Below are positions 47,905-56,266 of a stretch of DNA of 64,000 nucleotides, piece after piece (within the stretch, counting starts at the first letter, position 1; each line of letters opens with the position of its first letter). The translations under genes and the position numbers were made by a program. The notes below the pieces were generated by a model. The model made no database searches, was not told the origin of the DNA, and saw only the letters and a list, made by a program, of their open reading frames with translations. Source of the stretch: Cohnella thermotolerans DSM 17683 (GTDB lineage: Bacteria > Bacillota > Bacilli > Paenibacillales > Paenibacillaceae); assembly GCF_000429825.1 (NCBI RefSeq), contig NZ_AUCP01000036.1, positions 1-64,000 on the forward strand, written 5' to 3'.

Positions 47905-48726
47905 TCACTCCGCCTCCCACCAGGCGAGTTCGGGAATCGCTTGTGCGTCTGCGGACACGGCTTCGCCGATGCGGGGCGTGGCGACCCGAACGCCGCGCAT
48001 TCGGGCCGCCCGGGTCACGCGTTCGATCGGATCGGTCCAGGCGTGGAAGGCGAGTGTGAACGCGCCCCAATGCACGGGAATCATCAGCTTCCCCTGCACG
48101 TCGAGTTGGGCTTGCACCGTCTCTTCCGGCTGCATATGGATCGCGGCCCACCTGTCGTCGTACTGCCCGCACTCCATGAGCGTCAAGTCGAACGGTCCGA
48201 ACTTCTCTCCGATCTCCTTGAAGTGGGGGCCATACCCGCTATCCCCGCTGAAAAAGACCCGCATCCCCGCCCCCGCGACGACCCAAGAGCACCACAGCGT
48301 CGAGTTGCGGTCGAACAGTCCGCGCCCCGAGAAGTGCCGGGCCGGCGTGCAGACCAGCTTCAAGCCGTCCAACTCCGCTTCGTCCCACCAGCGATGCTCG
48401 CTCACCTTTGCCGGATCGACTCCCCAGCGGATAAGCCGGGCTCCCACTCCCTGAGGGGCCAGGAACCGCTTCGCCTTGTCCTTCAGCTTCAAGATCGAGC
48501 CGTAATCCAGATGGTCGTAATGGTCGTGGGACAGGACGACGGCGTCGATCGGCGGCAAACGCTCGGGTTCGGCCGGCAGGACGCGGCTGTAGCGCTTGCC
48601 CCCGAACAGAGGGAACGGGGACGGCGTGTCCGAAGCCCAGTCGACGGCCGGAAGGCGGCAATCTATGATAAACTGGAAGAATAGATTCGGATTCGATAGG
48701 GAGAGTCGACAAGATGAAGCTGGCAT
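47905..48726 (-). pseudogene. 5'-truncated metallo-beta-lactamase-fold hydrolase
   Basis: Good family sequence from TPSPFPLFGGKRYSR onward: zinc motif LSHDHYDHLDY, CTPARHFSGRG, FFSGDSGYGPHF and PVHWGAFTLAFH, as in the NAPE-PLD-like branch. Its N-terminal strands (the usual WLGHST...LIDP part) are missing and replaced by about 35 unrelated residues that read through the exoA promoter and start codon. The nominal ATG at 48726 overlaps exoA by 13 bases and has no ribosome site. I take it as a remnant, though translation from a non-standard start cannot be excluded. Confidence 0.6.
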
Positions 48727-49490
48727 CCTGGAACGTCAACGGCTTGAGAGCGTGCGTCAATAAAGGATTTAACGAATATGTGCTGGAATCGGGCGCGGAT
48801 ATTGTCTGCGTGCAAGAGACGAAGCTGCAGGAGGGGCAAATCAGCCTGGACTACGGCGATTCGTATTCGTTCTACTGGAACTATGCGGAGAAGAAGGGGT
48901 ATTCGGGGACGGCCGTTTTTACGAAAATCAGACCTCTATCCGTGCGATACGGCATCGAGGACGACTATGAGCCGGAGGGGCGGATCTTGACGCTGGAATT
49001 CGAAGGCTTCTATCTCGTCAACGTCTATACCCCGAACGCCAAGCGCGATCTGTCCCGGCTCCCGTACCGGCTCGAATGGGAGGATCGGTTCCGCGGCTAC
49101 TTGCAGCAGCTCGACGCCGTTAAGCCGGTCATCGCCTGCGGCGATTTGAACGTGGCGCACAAGGAGATCGACATCAAGAACTGGCGAAGCAACCGCGGCA
49201 ACTCCGGCTTCACCGACGAAGAGCGGGAGAAGATGACGCGGCTGCTGGACGCCGGATTTATCGATACGTTCCGCCATTTCTACCCGGATCGGGAGGACGC
49301 CTACACGTGGTGGTCGAACATGCCGAAGGTGAGGGAGCGCAATGTCGGCTGGCGGATCGACTATTTTCTCGCTTCCGAGAGGCTCATTCCCCATCTTGTC
49401 GACGCAGGCATCGACGCCCACGTGCTGGGCAGCGATCATTGCCCGGTGACGCTGGAAGTGGCGGATTCGCTCGCTTCAAGGAAGGAGTAG
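48714..49490 (+). CDS. exoA: Exodeoxyribonuclease III (AP endonuclease)
   Basis: 258 residues, EEP nuclease fold. MKLASWNVNGLRA, QETKLQ, the catalytic NVYTPNA, GDLNVAHKEID, GWRIDYFL and GSDHCPV motifs are all present. It incises abasic sites and removes 3' blocks in base-excision repair. GGGAG 9 bases upstream of the ATG. Its promoter lies in the truncated end of the divergent hydrolase remnant. Confidence 0.96.
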   Translation: MKLASWNVNGLRACVNKGFNEYVLESGADIVCVQETKLQEGQISLDYGDSYSFYWNYAEKKGYSGTAVFTKIRPLSVRYGIEDDYEPEGRILTLEFEGFYLVNVYTPNAKRDLSRLPYRLEWEDRFRGYLQQLDAVKPVIACGDLNVAHKEIDIKNWRSNRGNSGFTDEEREKMTRLLDAGFIDTFRHFYPDREDAYTWWSNMPKVRERNVGWRIDYFLASERLIPHLVDAGIDAHVLGSDHCPVTLEVADSLASRKE

Positions 49491-49543
49491 ATCGTGCATG
49501 TTACTTCTTTGTAATGTTGCCGGCTTCGGAAGCATGGCGCCGG

Positions 49544-50083
49544 CTACGCTTCATCTTTAGCGCGCTTCGGCCATAACGTGTAGCTGAAGCTGATCAGGAA
49601 ATCGATGCCCAGCACGAGCGACCACAGCCTAATGACCCGGTCCAGACTTTCGGTCCGCTCTTCCACGTTTACGATAAGTATCGTTGCGTACAGCAGCGCA
49701 CATCCAATGGCCCAGGCAAGCAGATGCCGGTACCAACCGCTTCGTTCTTGACGGGCGTGCTCCCGGCCAAATCCGGCCTTCTTGGCGGGCGCGGGACCGC
49801 CTGCGAACCGGTGCATGAATCGGGCGTCCGCCCATTGAATCATCGAATGCCCGAATGCGATCGACACGCCGATGTAGACGGCGGCCAAACCGTGGGCCAT
49901 CGTGGCCCTCGCTCCATTCTTCAAATCGATCGCCGCCACGGCAAGAAGAACGAGATCGACGACAGGCGTGCAATAAAGCAGCAACGCGCCGATCCGCCGT
50001 TTACCGAGCGCATAGCGGCAGAACAACCCGGCCAGCACGAACACCCAGAATGCAATTTCACATCCGATAATGACCGCAACCAT
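49544..50083 (-). CDS. Membrane protein paired with a TetR regulator
   Basis: 179 residues with five hydrophobic helices (VAVIIGCEIAFWVFVLAGLF, IGALLLYCTPVVDLVLLAV, LAWAIGCALLYATILIV, LWSLVLGIDFLISFSY) and a charged loop near 95-115. No motif that names a function. Divergent from a TetR gene with a shared, symmetrical promoter region, so its expression is probably set by that regulator. Confidence 0.75.
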   Translation of the reverse strand: MVAVIIGCEIAFWVFVLAGLFCRYALGKRRIGALLLYCTPVVDLVLLAVAAIDLKNGARATMAHGLAAVYIGVSIAFGHSMIQWADARFMHRFAGGPAPAKKAGFGREHARQERSGWYRHLLAWAIGCALLYATILIVNVEERTESLDRVIRLWSLVLGIDFLISFSYTLWPKRAKDEA

Positions 50084-50099
50084 CGCTCCGCCCCTCTCT

Positions 50100-50123
50100 T
50101 TTTTAATACATTTGTATTAAAAA
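50100..50123. promoter_or_regulatory. Long palindromic candidate operator
   Basis: TTTTAATACA TT TGTATTAAAA: perfect arms of at least ten bases around a TT centre, just downstream of the membrane-protein promoter. The size and symmetry fit a TetR-family operator. Confidence 0.65.
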
Positions 50124-50132
50124 TACGGACTT

Positions 50133-50172
50133 ATTATAGCACGATTGTATTGAAAAACAAGCGTGCTATAAT
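50133..50172. promoter_or_regulatory. Symmetric divergent promoters inside an inverted repeat
   Basis: ATTATAGCACG (50133-50143) and CGTGCTATAAT (50162-50172) are perfect arms, each containing a TATAAT -10 pointing outward. Plus: -35 TTGTAT (50145-50150), spacer 16. Minus: -35 TTGTTT (50155-50160), spacer 16. The two promoters overlap face to back, so one repressor or one polymerase should affect both genes. Confidence 0.75.
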
Positions 50173-50178
50173 GAGTAC

Positions 50179-50820
50179 ATGCCAAAAATCGTGAATCATG
50201 AGGAACGAAAAGAAAATATTGCGGAAGCCGTATGGCGCGTGATCCGTACGGACGGGCTGGACGGCGTATCCGTTCGACGCGTGGCGGACGAAGCGGGAAT
50301 GTCGCTGGGCTCGCTGCGCCATTACTTCGCTTCGCAGGACGAGCTGCTCGCGTTCTCCATGAGTCTGATCTCGAAGCGGGTAAGAGAACGGATTCGAAGC
50401 TTGCCGTTCACCGGCGAGCCGCGCCGGGATATCGAGATTGCGCTCGCAGAGCTGCTTCCGCTCGACGAGATCCGTACGCTGGAAGCCGAAGTGTGGCTCG
50501 CCTTCGCGGGGAAAGCCGCCTCCGACGCCGGCATACGCGCGATTTATCAAAACGTGCACGACGATCTCTATGCGGGACTTCGCGGCATGATCGACCTTCT
50601 CGTCTCCCGGAAGCTGGCGAAGGAAGGCATGGACGCCGAGCTTGAGACGAGAAGGCTGCACGCGCTTCTCGACGGGCTGGTCGTCCACCGCGCCGCATTC
50701 CCGGAACGAACGGGCAAAGACGAGATGCTGCGCACCGTCTCCTATCACCTCGACAGCTTGCTTGGGCACGCTCCAACTGAAAAGAACCGTCCGGGAACAA
50801 ATTCGTTCCCGGACGGTTAG
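50179..50820 (+). CDS. TetR family transcriptional regulator, probably leaderless
   Basis: 213 residues. N-terminal helix-turn-helix GVSVRRVADEAGMSLGSLRHYFASQDELL (about 29-57) and a TetR_C ligand domain resembling those of BetI/PksA-type repressors. The -10 ends at 50172, six bases before the A of the ATG, so transcription should start at or within a base of the start codon; no ribosome site precedes it. The last codons form one arm of a 14-bp hairpin. Confidence 0.88.
   Translation: MPKIVNHEERKENIAEAVWRVIRTDGLDGVSVRRVADEAGMSLGSLRHYFASQDELLAFSMSLISKRVRERIRSLPFTGEPRRDIEIALAELLPLDEIRTLEAEVWLAFAGKAASDAGIRAIYQNVHDDLYAGLRGMIDLLVSRKLAKEGMDAELETRRLHALLDGLVVHRAAFPERTGKDEMLRTVSYHLDSLLGHAPTEKNRPGTNSFPDG
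50785..50818 (-). terminator. Hairpin inside the tetR 3' end, terminator for the convergent GntR gene
   Basis: AACCGTCCGGGAAC (50785-50798) and GTTCCCGGACGGTT (50805-50818), perfect 14-bp stem, 6-base loop. On the minus strand CTTTTC follows, so it can stop the gntR transcript; on the plus strand there is no T run. Confidence 0.6.
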
Positions 50821-50918
50821 GACAAACAAAGAGAGTCGAACCAAGCTCTTGCAGTCGAGATGAATTCGTTTGAGTGGAGACTAACTTGCCGCGTGCCAAT
50901 TCCTTTCCTAATCAAAAC

Positions 50919-51668
50919 CTACCCTTCATTTTTCTCCTCTTTGTTAAAGAAACGTTCAAGCGTAAACTTCGTCAAATCCCCTCGAACGACCGCAGAGGAA
51001 TATTCAATCGGCCGGTCATCCTCTGCAAAAGTAATCGACTCCAGCAGAAAAGCGGGCGATCCGGGTTTGACTTCAAGCAGACCGGCCGTATGCTTGCTCT
51101 GGAGAATCGGCTCGATCGACTCGATCGAACGTTGAAGGGCAATGTGATACTTCGTGCGCAGCAGCTCGAACAGCGAGCCGGTGCAGTCGTCCTCGGTCAG
51201 GCCCGGCGCAAGCTTCCACGGAATAAAAGATGTGCTGTATTGCAAAGGCTCCGAGTCGGCGTAGCGAAGCCGAACCAGCTTGACTACCGGATCTTTCAAC
51301 TCGATCTTCAGCTTCTCCGCCAGCGTCATGTCGGCGGGAACAACCCCCTGCTCCAGCACCTTGGCGTGGCTTTTGACCCCGAGACCATTCATTTGCTCCT
51401 GGAAGGACTTGATGCTCGGCGTCAACGATTCCTTCAGCTTCGGCTTGGACACAAAAGTACCCTTGCCTTGCACCTTCCGGACGTACCCTTCAAGCTCCAA
51501 CTGCTGCATCGCCAGCCGGATGGTTGTCCGGCTGACCTGGAACTGCTGGGTCAACTCGTTCTCCGTCGGCAACTGGTCGCCGACCCTCATGCCGCCGTTT
51601 TTGATCTTCTCCAGCAGCTTTTCCTTAATCACATAATAAAGGGCGACGCCCTGTTTGCCTTCAGTCAT
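50919..51668 (-). CDS. GntR/HutC family regulator with UTRA domain
   Basis: 249 residues. Winged helix N-terminus (LLEKIKNGGMRVGDQLPTENEL, FQVSRTTIRLAMQQL, GYVRKVQGKGTFVS) and a C-terminal UTRA ligand domain (VVKLVRLRYADSEPLQYSTSFIP, RPIEYSSAVVRGD). UTRA regulators sense sugars or amino-sugar phosphates. Start at 51668 is 8 bases after GGAGG. It is divergent from the ABC-PfkB-GH4 operon and is its likely repressor. Confidence 0.92.
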   Translation of the reverse strand: MTEGKQGVALYYVIKEKLLEKIKNGGMRVGDQLPTENELTQQFQVSRTTIRLAMQQLELEGYVRKVQGKGTFVSKPKLKESLTPSIKSFQEQMNGLGVKSHAKVLEQGVVPADMTLAEKLKIELKDPVVKLVRLRYADSEPLQYSTSFIPWKLAPGLTEDDCTGSLFELLRTKYHIALQRSIESIEPILQSKHTAGLLEVKPGSPAFLLESITFAEDDRPIEYSSAVVRGDLTKFTLERFFNKEEKNEG

Positions 51669-51692
51669 CATAACAACCTCCAATTAACAAGC

Positions 51693-51709
51693 TATGTGTT
51701 GTACACATA
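51693..51709. promoter_or_regulatory. Palindrome upstream of the GntR gene
   Basis: TATGTGT-TGT-ACACATA, 7-base arms, 24 bases ahead of the start codon; candidate autoregulatory operator. Confidence 0.5.
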
Positions 51710-51850
51710 CGGACATCGGAATAATCATTATAAGTTCATTGTAACCGCAGCGTGCTGTAGAGTAAAATACTAATCGCGATATAAACCCGTTCATCCCATG
51801 TAATTCAAAACTCATAGCAAACAAGATGAACTGAAATTTCGTCACTTATA

Positions 51851-51940
51851 TTGACGCTCCAATAACCCAAATATATAATGATGTTGTAACAATATAACTA
51901 ATTTGTTGTAACGTAATCATTAAAAATGAAAGCGCTATAG
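51851..51940 (+). promoter_or_regulatory. Promoter and control region of the carbohydrate operon
   Basis: -35 TTGACG (51851-51856), 17-base spacer, -10 TATAAT (51874-51879). Downstream come two GTTGTAAC repeats, the second within AATTTGTTGTAACG (51900-51913), which recurs upstream of the PfkB gene. ATGAAAGCGCTATAG (51926-51940) resembles a CcpA cre site (13 of 15 positions of the loose consensus). Confidence 0.7.
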
Positions 51941-51953
51941 GAGGCGAAACGGG

Positions 51954-53300
51954 ATGAAATCGGGAGTGAAATGGATAGGGGCCTGCGCGGCTGGTTTAAT
52001 GCTGTTGTCCGGGTGTTCAGCCGCTCCGACAGGATCGCCGGCGGCTTCGAGCTCGGCGTCGGGAACCGCCGCAGCCGAAACGGCGGCGGGAAGCGAGCTG
52101 GATTGGAGCAAGATCAACGATCCTTCGCTTAAGGGTCAGGAAATCACGCTGCTCTGGAGCAACGACAAGAACAATCTGATGGCCGATACGTTCGCTGAGT
52201 TCACGAAGCAAACGGGCATTAAGGTGAATGCCGTATCCACGGACTATAACTCGCTTTACAACAAGATTTCGACCGCGGTCATGTCCAATTCCTCCGATAT
52301 CGACGTCGTCGAGATGGACACGATCTGGGCCGGGCAATTTCTGAAGGGGAATTTTGCCGTCGACCTGACAAACGTGGTGCCGCCGGACGTACAAAAACAA
52401 TTCTCTCCTTCGTCGCTCGAATCCGTTAAATACGACGGCCATCTCGTCGCGATTCCGCATTTCTCAAGCACAAAGCACTTTTATTGGAACACCGAGCTCC
52501 TGGCCAGGGCCGGGATCGACAAGCCGCCCGTTACTTGGGACCAGTTCAGAGAGGATTCCTTGAAGCTCAAAGAGCTTGGCATCTATGCCTCGGCATGGTC
52601 CTGGAAGCAAGCGGAAGGCCTTGTTTGCGACTTCGTCAGCCTGACCAGCGCCTTCGGCGGCAAATTTTTCGACGACAACGGCAAGCCCATCTTCAATCAA
52701 GGCGGAGGGGTTCAAGCCCTTCAATTCATGACGGATCTCGTCCAAAAGGACAAAACGGTAGATCCCGCCAGCTTGCAATGGACGGAGAACGATGTGCAGA
52801 ACGCGTTCGCTGCGGGCAAAATCGCCATGATGAGCAACTGGGAGTATATGTACCCGGATTTGGACGATCCGACGAAGTCGAAAGTGGCCGGCAAAACGGA
52901 CGTCGGTCTGATGCCGGGAGAAGGCGGCATTCTGTCGGCGGCGGTTACGGGCTCGGAGGGTTTGGCGATTCTGCAGTCCAGCAAGCATAAGGAGGCGGCT
53001 CTCGCCTTCCTGAACTTCGTCGCCAGCAAGGAGTTCCAGCTTCCGTTCTTCCAGAAGACGGGCAACTATCCTTCCTTGAACGAATTGTTCCAGGACAGCG
53101 AAGTGGTCAATTCGGACAAGAGCAACCATTTCTCCAAGATCGTCAACCAATATCAATACGGCTATAACCGTCCAAACGCACCCGGTTATGTAACGTGGTC
53201 GGATGCGCTTGCGGCCGAGATTCACGAGGCCCTGGTCGGCAACAAGACTCCTCAAGCCGCTTTGGACAGCGCCGTACAGAAAATCGAGAGCTCCCAATAA
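51954..53300 (+). CDS. Sugar ABC transporter substrate-binding lipoprotein
   Basis: 448 residues. Signal peptide with lipobox LLSGC (cysteine 21), a Ser/Ala-rich linker to about 48, then a cluster-B-type binding protein (ITLLWSNDKNNLMADTF, DIDVVEMDTIWAGQFL, LVAIPHFSSTKHFYWNTELL). Family 1 solute-binding proteins take oligosaccharides. First gene of the operon, followed by two permeases; no ATPase gene is present, so a shared MsmX-type ATPase elsewhere is assumed. AGGAGG 9 bases upstream. Confidence 0.93.
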   Translation: MKSGVKWIGACAAGLMLLSGCSAAPTGSPAASSSASGTAAAETAAGSELDWSKINDPSLKGQEITLLWSNDKNNLMADTFAEFTKQTGIKVNAVSTDYNSLYNKISTAVMSNSSDIDVVEMDTIWAGQFLKGNFAVDLTNVVPPDVQKQFSPSSLESVKYDGHLVAIPHFSSTKHFYWNTELLARAGIDKPPVTWDQFREDSLKLKELGIYASAWSWKQAEGLVCDFVSLTSAFGGKFFDDNGKPIFNQGGGVQALQFMTDLVQKDKTVDPASLQWTENDVQNAFAAGKIAMMSNWEYMYPDLDDPTKSKVAGKTDVGLMPGEGGILSAAVTGSEGLAILQSSKHKEAALAFLNFVASKEFQLPFFQKTGNYPSLNELFQDSEVVNSDKSNHFSKIVNQYQYGYNRPNAPGYVTWSDALAAEIHEALVGNKTPQAALDSAVQKIESSQ

Positions 53301-53360
53301 ACGGTGGGGAAGCGGCCGGCGCGTCCAGCCGCTTCCCGAAGCAAGGAGGAACACGACGCC

Positions 53361-54278
53361 ATGGCCCGAATATCCCCTTCTCCTAGGCTTGGGCTGCTCA
53401 ACCGCAAGCGAAAAGACACTTTGTTCGCCATCTTGCTTTTATTGCCGACCGTCTATGTGCTTTGCAAAGTTTTTATCTACCCGATTTACCAATCGGCGGT
53501 CTGGAGCCTGTTTAAATACAATTTGACGGAACCGGGGGACGTTCGCTTCATCGGATGGGGCAACTATCTGGAGCTGCTCAAAAATCACGACTTCTGGGTC
53601 TCGATCGACCGCACCTTCTATTTTACGATTCTATCGGTCGCCGCCGAGCTGGTTCTCGGCTTCTTCAGCGCCCTGCTGCTCAACCAATCTTTCAAAGGCC
53701 GCACGTTCTTCCGGGGATCGATCATCGTCCCTTGGGCGCTTCTCACACTGGTCAACGGCTTGATGTGGAACTGGATTTATCAGCCGGGCAACGGCGCGCT
53801 GAGCCAACTGCTGCATCGAGCGCACCTGCTTGCGCCGGATCAGAATCCGGTCTGGCTCGGCAATTCGGATTCCATCATGAACTTCGTGATTTTGGCGGAC
53901 GTATGGAAGACGACGCCGTTTATGACTTTGTTGCTCCTGGCGGGAATGCAGCATATTCCCGGGTCCCTCTATGAAGCCGCGGCCATGGACGGCGCGGGTT
54001 TCTGGAAGAAGCTCAAGCACGTGACGATCCCGCAGTTGATGCCGTCCGTCATCGTAGCGGTTGTGCTCCGACTGATCAACGCGATCCGGGTATACGACAT
54101 TCTCACCGTCTTTACGGGAGACCCGACGACATCCGTCAGCTATTTGACGTTCAACAACGCGTTCCGTTACTTCTACTTGGGAAGATCGTCCGCCATGGCC
54201 TGGCTGACGACGTTGTTTATTATCCTGCTGATCGTCGTTTACATGATTTTGTTGAGACGCAACTCGGACACCGATTGA
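53361..54278 (+). CDS. Sugar ABC transporter permease, MalF type
   Basis: 305 residues with six membrane helices and the EAA loop EAAAMDGAGFWKKLKHVTIP (about 220-240) that contacts the ATPase. Start at 53361 has AGGAGG 11 bases upstream; an upstream in-frame GTG at 53304 overlaps the region right after the binding-protein stop and lacks a site. Second gene of the operon. Confidence 0.92.
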   Translation: MARISPSPRLGLLNRKRKDTLFAILLLLPTVYVLCKVFIYPIYQSAVWSLFKYNLTEPGDVRFIGWGNYLELLKNHDFWVSIDRTFYFTILSVAAELVLGFFSALLLNQSFKGRTFFRGSIIVPWALLTLVNGLMWNWIYQPGNGALSQLLHRAHLLAPDQNPVWLGNSDSIMNFVILADVWKTTPFMTLLLLAGMQHIPGSLYEAAAMDGAGFWKKLKHVTIPQLMPSVIVAVVLRLINAIRVYDILTVFTGDPTTSVSYLTFNNAFRYFYLGRSSAMAWLTTLFIILLIVVYMILLRRNSDTD

Positions 54279-54291
54279 GAGGAGGGGCATC

Positions 54292-55224
54292 ATGTCAAAC
54301 ACGACTTTGCGAAGGGGAATCGGGAGACGCTTGTTCAGAGCGAAACCGACGGAATTGATCCCGCCGTTTTATTTGTGGATCGGACTTGCGCTGCTGTGCG
54401 TGTTCACTCTGGCTCCGTTCGCCAATCTTGTGCTGTCGTCCTTGATGGAGAAGCAGGAACTGCTGAGCGGGCACCTGTTTCCGAAGAAGTTCACTCTGAT
54501 CAATTACCGGCAGCTGTTCGGCGGGCCGGGAGCATTGGACTTCGTCTCCGCCATTCGCAACAGCGTTGTCGTCGCCGCGGTTACGACGGCATTCACGATT
54601 TTGATCGGCGTCTTCGCTTCCTATGCGCTGGCCCGGATCAAGTTCCGCTTCCGCTCCACCGCTCTCTTCGCCATTTTGGCGATGCAGCTGCTGCCGACGA
54701 TCAGCATCGTCGTTCCCCTTTACATGATGATGCGCGACGGCGTAACGGTCGGCATTCCGTTCACCGACATCGTTTGGTTTCGAACGCCGCCTTTGCTCAA
54801 TACGGTTTGGGCGCTGATCGTGTCTTATATCACCTTCTCTTTGCCATTCGCCGTCTGGATGATGACGGGCTATTTCAAAAACGTTCCGAAGGAGATGGAG
54901 GAAGCGGCGTTTGTGGACGGAAGCGGGCGTTTTCGTACGATGTTCACGATTGTTTTTCCGCTGGCCATGCCGGGAATCGCGGCAACCTCGATTTTTACGT
55001 TCCTGACGGCCTGGGACGAATTCATGTTCGCCAGCTCCTTTACCCAGACGTACGCCTCCAAAACGCTGCCGATCGCCGTAAGCGAATTTGTGGGCAAACA
55101 CAGTCTGGACTGGGGCCTGATGACGGCGGCCGGTTTTATCGCCTCGCTGCCTCCGGTATTGATCTCGCTGTTTCTGTACCGTTATATTGTAGGCGGCTTG
55201 ACGGCAGGCGGGGTTAAGGGATAA
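54292..55224 (+). CDS. Sugar ABC transporter permease, MalG type
   Basis: 310 residues, six helices after a basic N-terminal tail. The EAA loop reads EEAAFVDGSGRFRTMFTIVFP and the end is YRYIVGGLTAGGVKG, the MalG-type C-terminus. Thirteen bases after the MalF-type gene; ribosome site GAGGAGGGG. Confidence 0.93.
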   Translation: MSNTTLRRGIGRRLFRAKPTELIPPFYLWIGLALLCVFTLAPFANLVLSSLMEKQELLSGHLFPKKFTLINYRQLFGGPGALDFVSAIRNSVVVAAVTTAFTILIGVFASYALARIKFRFRSTALFAILAMQLLPTISIVVPLYMMMRDGVTVGIPFTDIVWFRTPPLLNTVWALIVSYITFSLPFAVWMMTGYFKNVPKEMEEAAFVDGSGRFRTMFTIVFPLAMPGIAATSIFTFLTAWDEFMFASSFTQTYASKTLPIAVSEFVGKHSLDWGLMTAAGFIASLPPVLISLFLYRYIVGGLTAGGVKG

Positions 55225-55256
55225 AGGGGAGATTTGGCGAATAGACAAGTCTTCTC

Positions 55257-55284
55257 TTGCATCAATTTGTAGTAACGTTATAAT
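55257..55284 (+). promoter_or_regulatory. Internal promoter before the PfkB-GH4 pair
   Basis: -35 TTGCAT (55257-55262), 16-base spacer, -10 TATAAT (55279-55284). The spacer contains AATTTGTAGTAACG (55264-55277), one base different from the motif downstream of the main operon promoter, so the same regulator may act on both. Confidence 0.65.
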
Positions 55285-55324
55285 GAATTTGAACAGATGA
55301 GCGAACTTGGGAGGTGCTTGCGGT

Positions 55325-56248
55325 GTGAGAACCTATGACGCGCTGGTTTGCGGGACGATCTTCACGGATGTGATCTTTGCCTCCATTCCCCGAATGCCTA
55401 TGCCGGGAGAGGAGGTGTACAGCGGGGCGTTCGAATTCACCTGCGGAGGAAGCGCCTATATTACGTCCGTGGCGATGTCCCGTCTCGGAATGGACGTTTG
55501 CGTCTTGTCCCCTCTCGGCAACGATGATTTGAGCGAGCTTACCGAATGGCGCCTCAAAAGAGAAGGCATCTCCACCGACCGAATCTATCGTCTCGACCGT
55601 CCGTTGCGAAACGTCACCGCGGCGTTCAATCATGGAGGCGATCGAGCGTTCCTGACCTATGAGGACAAGCTGGATTTCCCGCGTTACCAAGATCACCTCA
55701 TGCAAATGGTACGGCAATCGGCATCGCGCTTCATACTCGTTAACCCAAAACCGGAATACGTGCCCTTGATCGAAGCGGCTCGGAGCCAAGGGATGCGCGT
55801 CGTGTACGATCTGGGCTGGGACGATTCGTGGCTGACCGATCCGAGGCTGAAGGACATTCTCCGGTTAGGTCATTTGTACACGCCCAACCTGAAAGAGGCG
55901 CTCGCGATCACCGGAACGGAGACGGCGGAACAAGCGCTGGAGGCGCTTGGAGAGCTGTTGGACACCGTCGTCATCAAACTGGGGCCGGAAGGAGCCGTAT
56001 ACTCCGACGGGGGAACGCCCAAAAGAGTGAAGGGGTATCCGGTCGATCATCCGATCGATACGACGGGCGCCGGAGACAATTTCCTTGCGGGTTTGCTGAC
56101 GGGTCTGTCCAGGGGCTGGCCGTTAGAAGAGGCGGTACGGCTTGGCAATTACTGCGGATCCTGCTCCGTCCGAGGGCTGGGCGGTACGGCCGCTTCTCCG
56201 ACCTGGAACGAGGTCGTCTCCCTGGAAGAATTCAAACCCAAGAACTGA
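55325..56248 (+). CDS. PfkB family carbohydrate kinase
   Basis: 307 residues. N-terminal substrate motif GGSAYITSVAMSRLG (about 42-56) and C-terminal ATP motif DTTGAGDNFLAGLL with the catalytic Asp. Ribokinase-like enzymes phosphorylate sugars or nucleosides. The start is GTG at 55325 with GGGAGG 10 bases upstream. Position between an ABC sugar importer and a GH4 enzyme suggests it phosphorylates the imported glycoside or the released sugar. Confidence 0.88.
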   Translation: MRTYDALVCGTIFTDVIFASIPRMPMPGEEVYSGAFEFTCGGSAYITSVAMSRLGMDVCVLSPLGNDDLSELTEWRLKREGISTDRIYRLDRPLRNVTAAFNHGGDRAFLTYEDKLDFPRYQDHLMQMVRQSASRFILVNPKPEYVPLIEAARSQGMRVVYDLGWDDSWLTDPRLKDILRLGHLYTPNLKEALAITGTETAEQALEALGELLDTVVIKLGPEGAVYSDGGTPKRVKGYPVDHPIDTTGAGDNFLAGLLTGLSRGWPLEEAVRLGNYCGSCSVRGLGGTAASPTWNEVVSLEEFKPKN

Positions 56249-56266
56249 TACAGGAGGAATCATACG

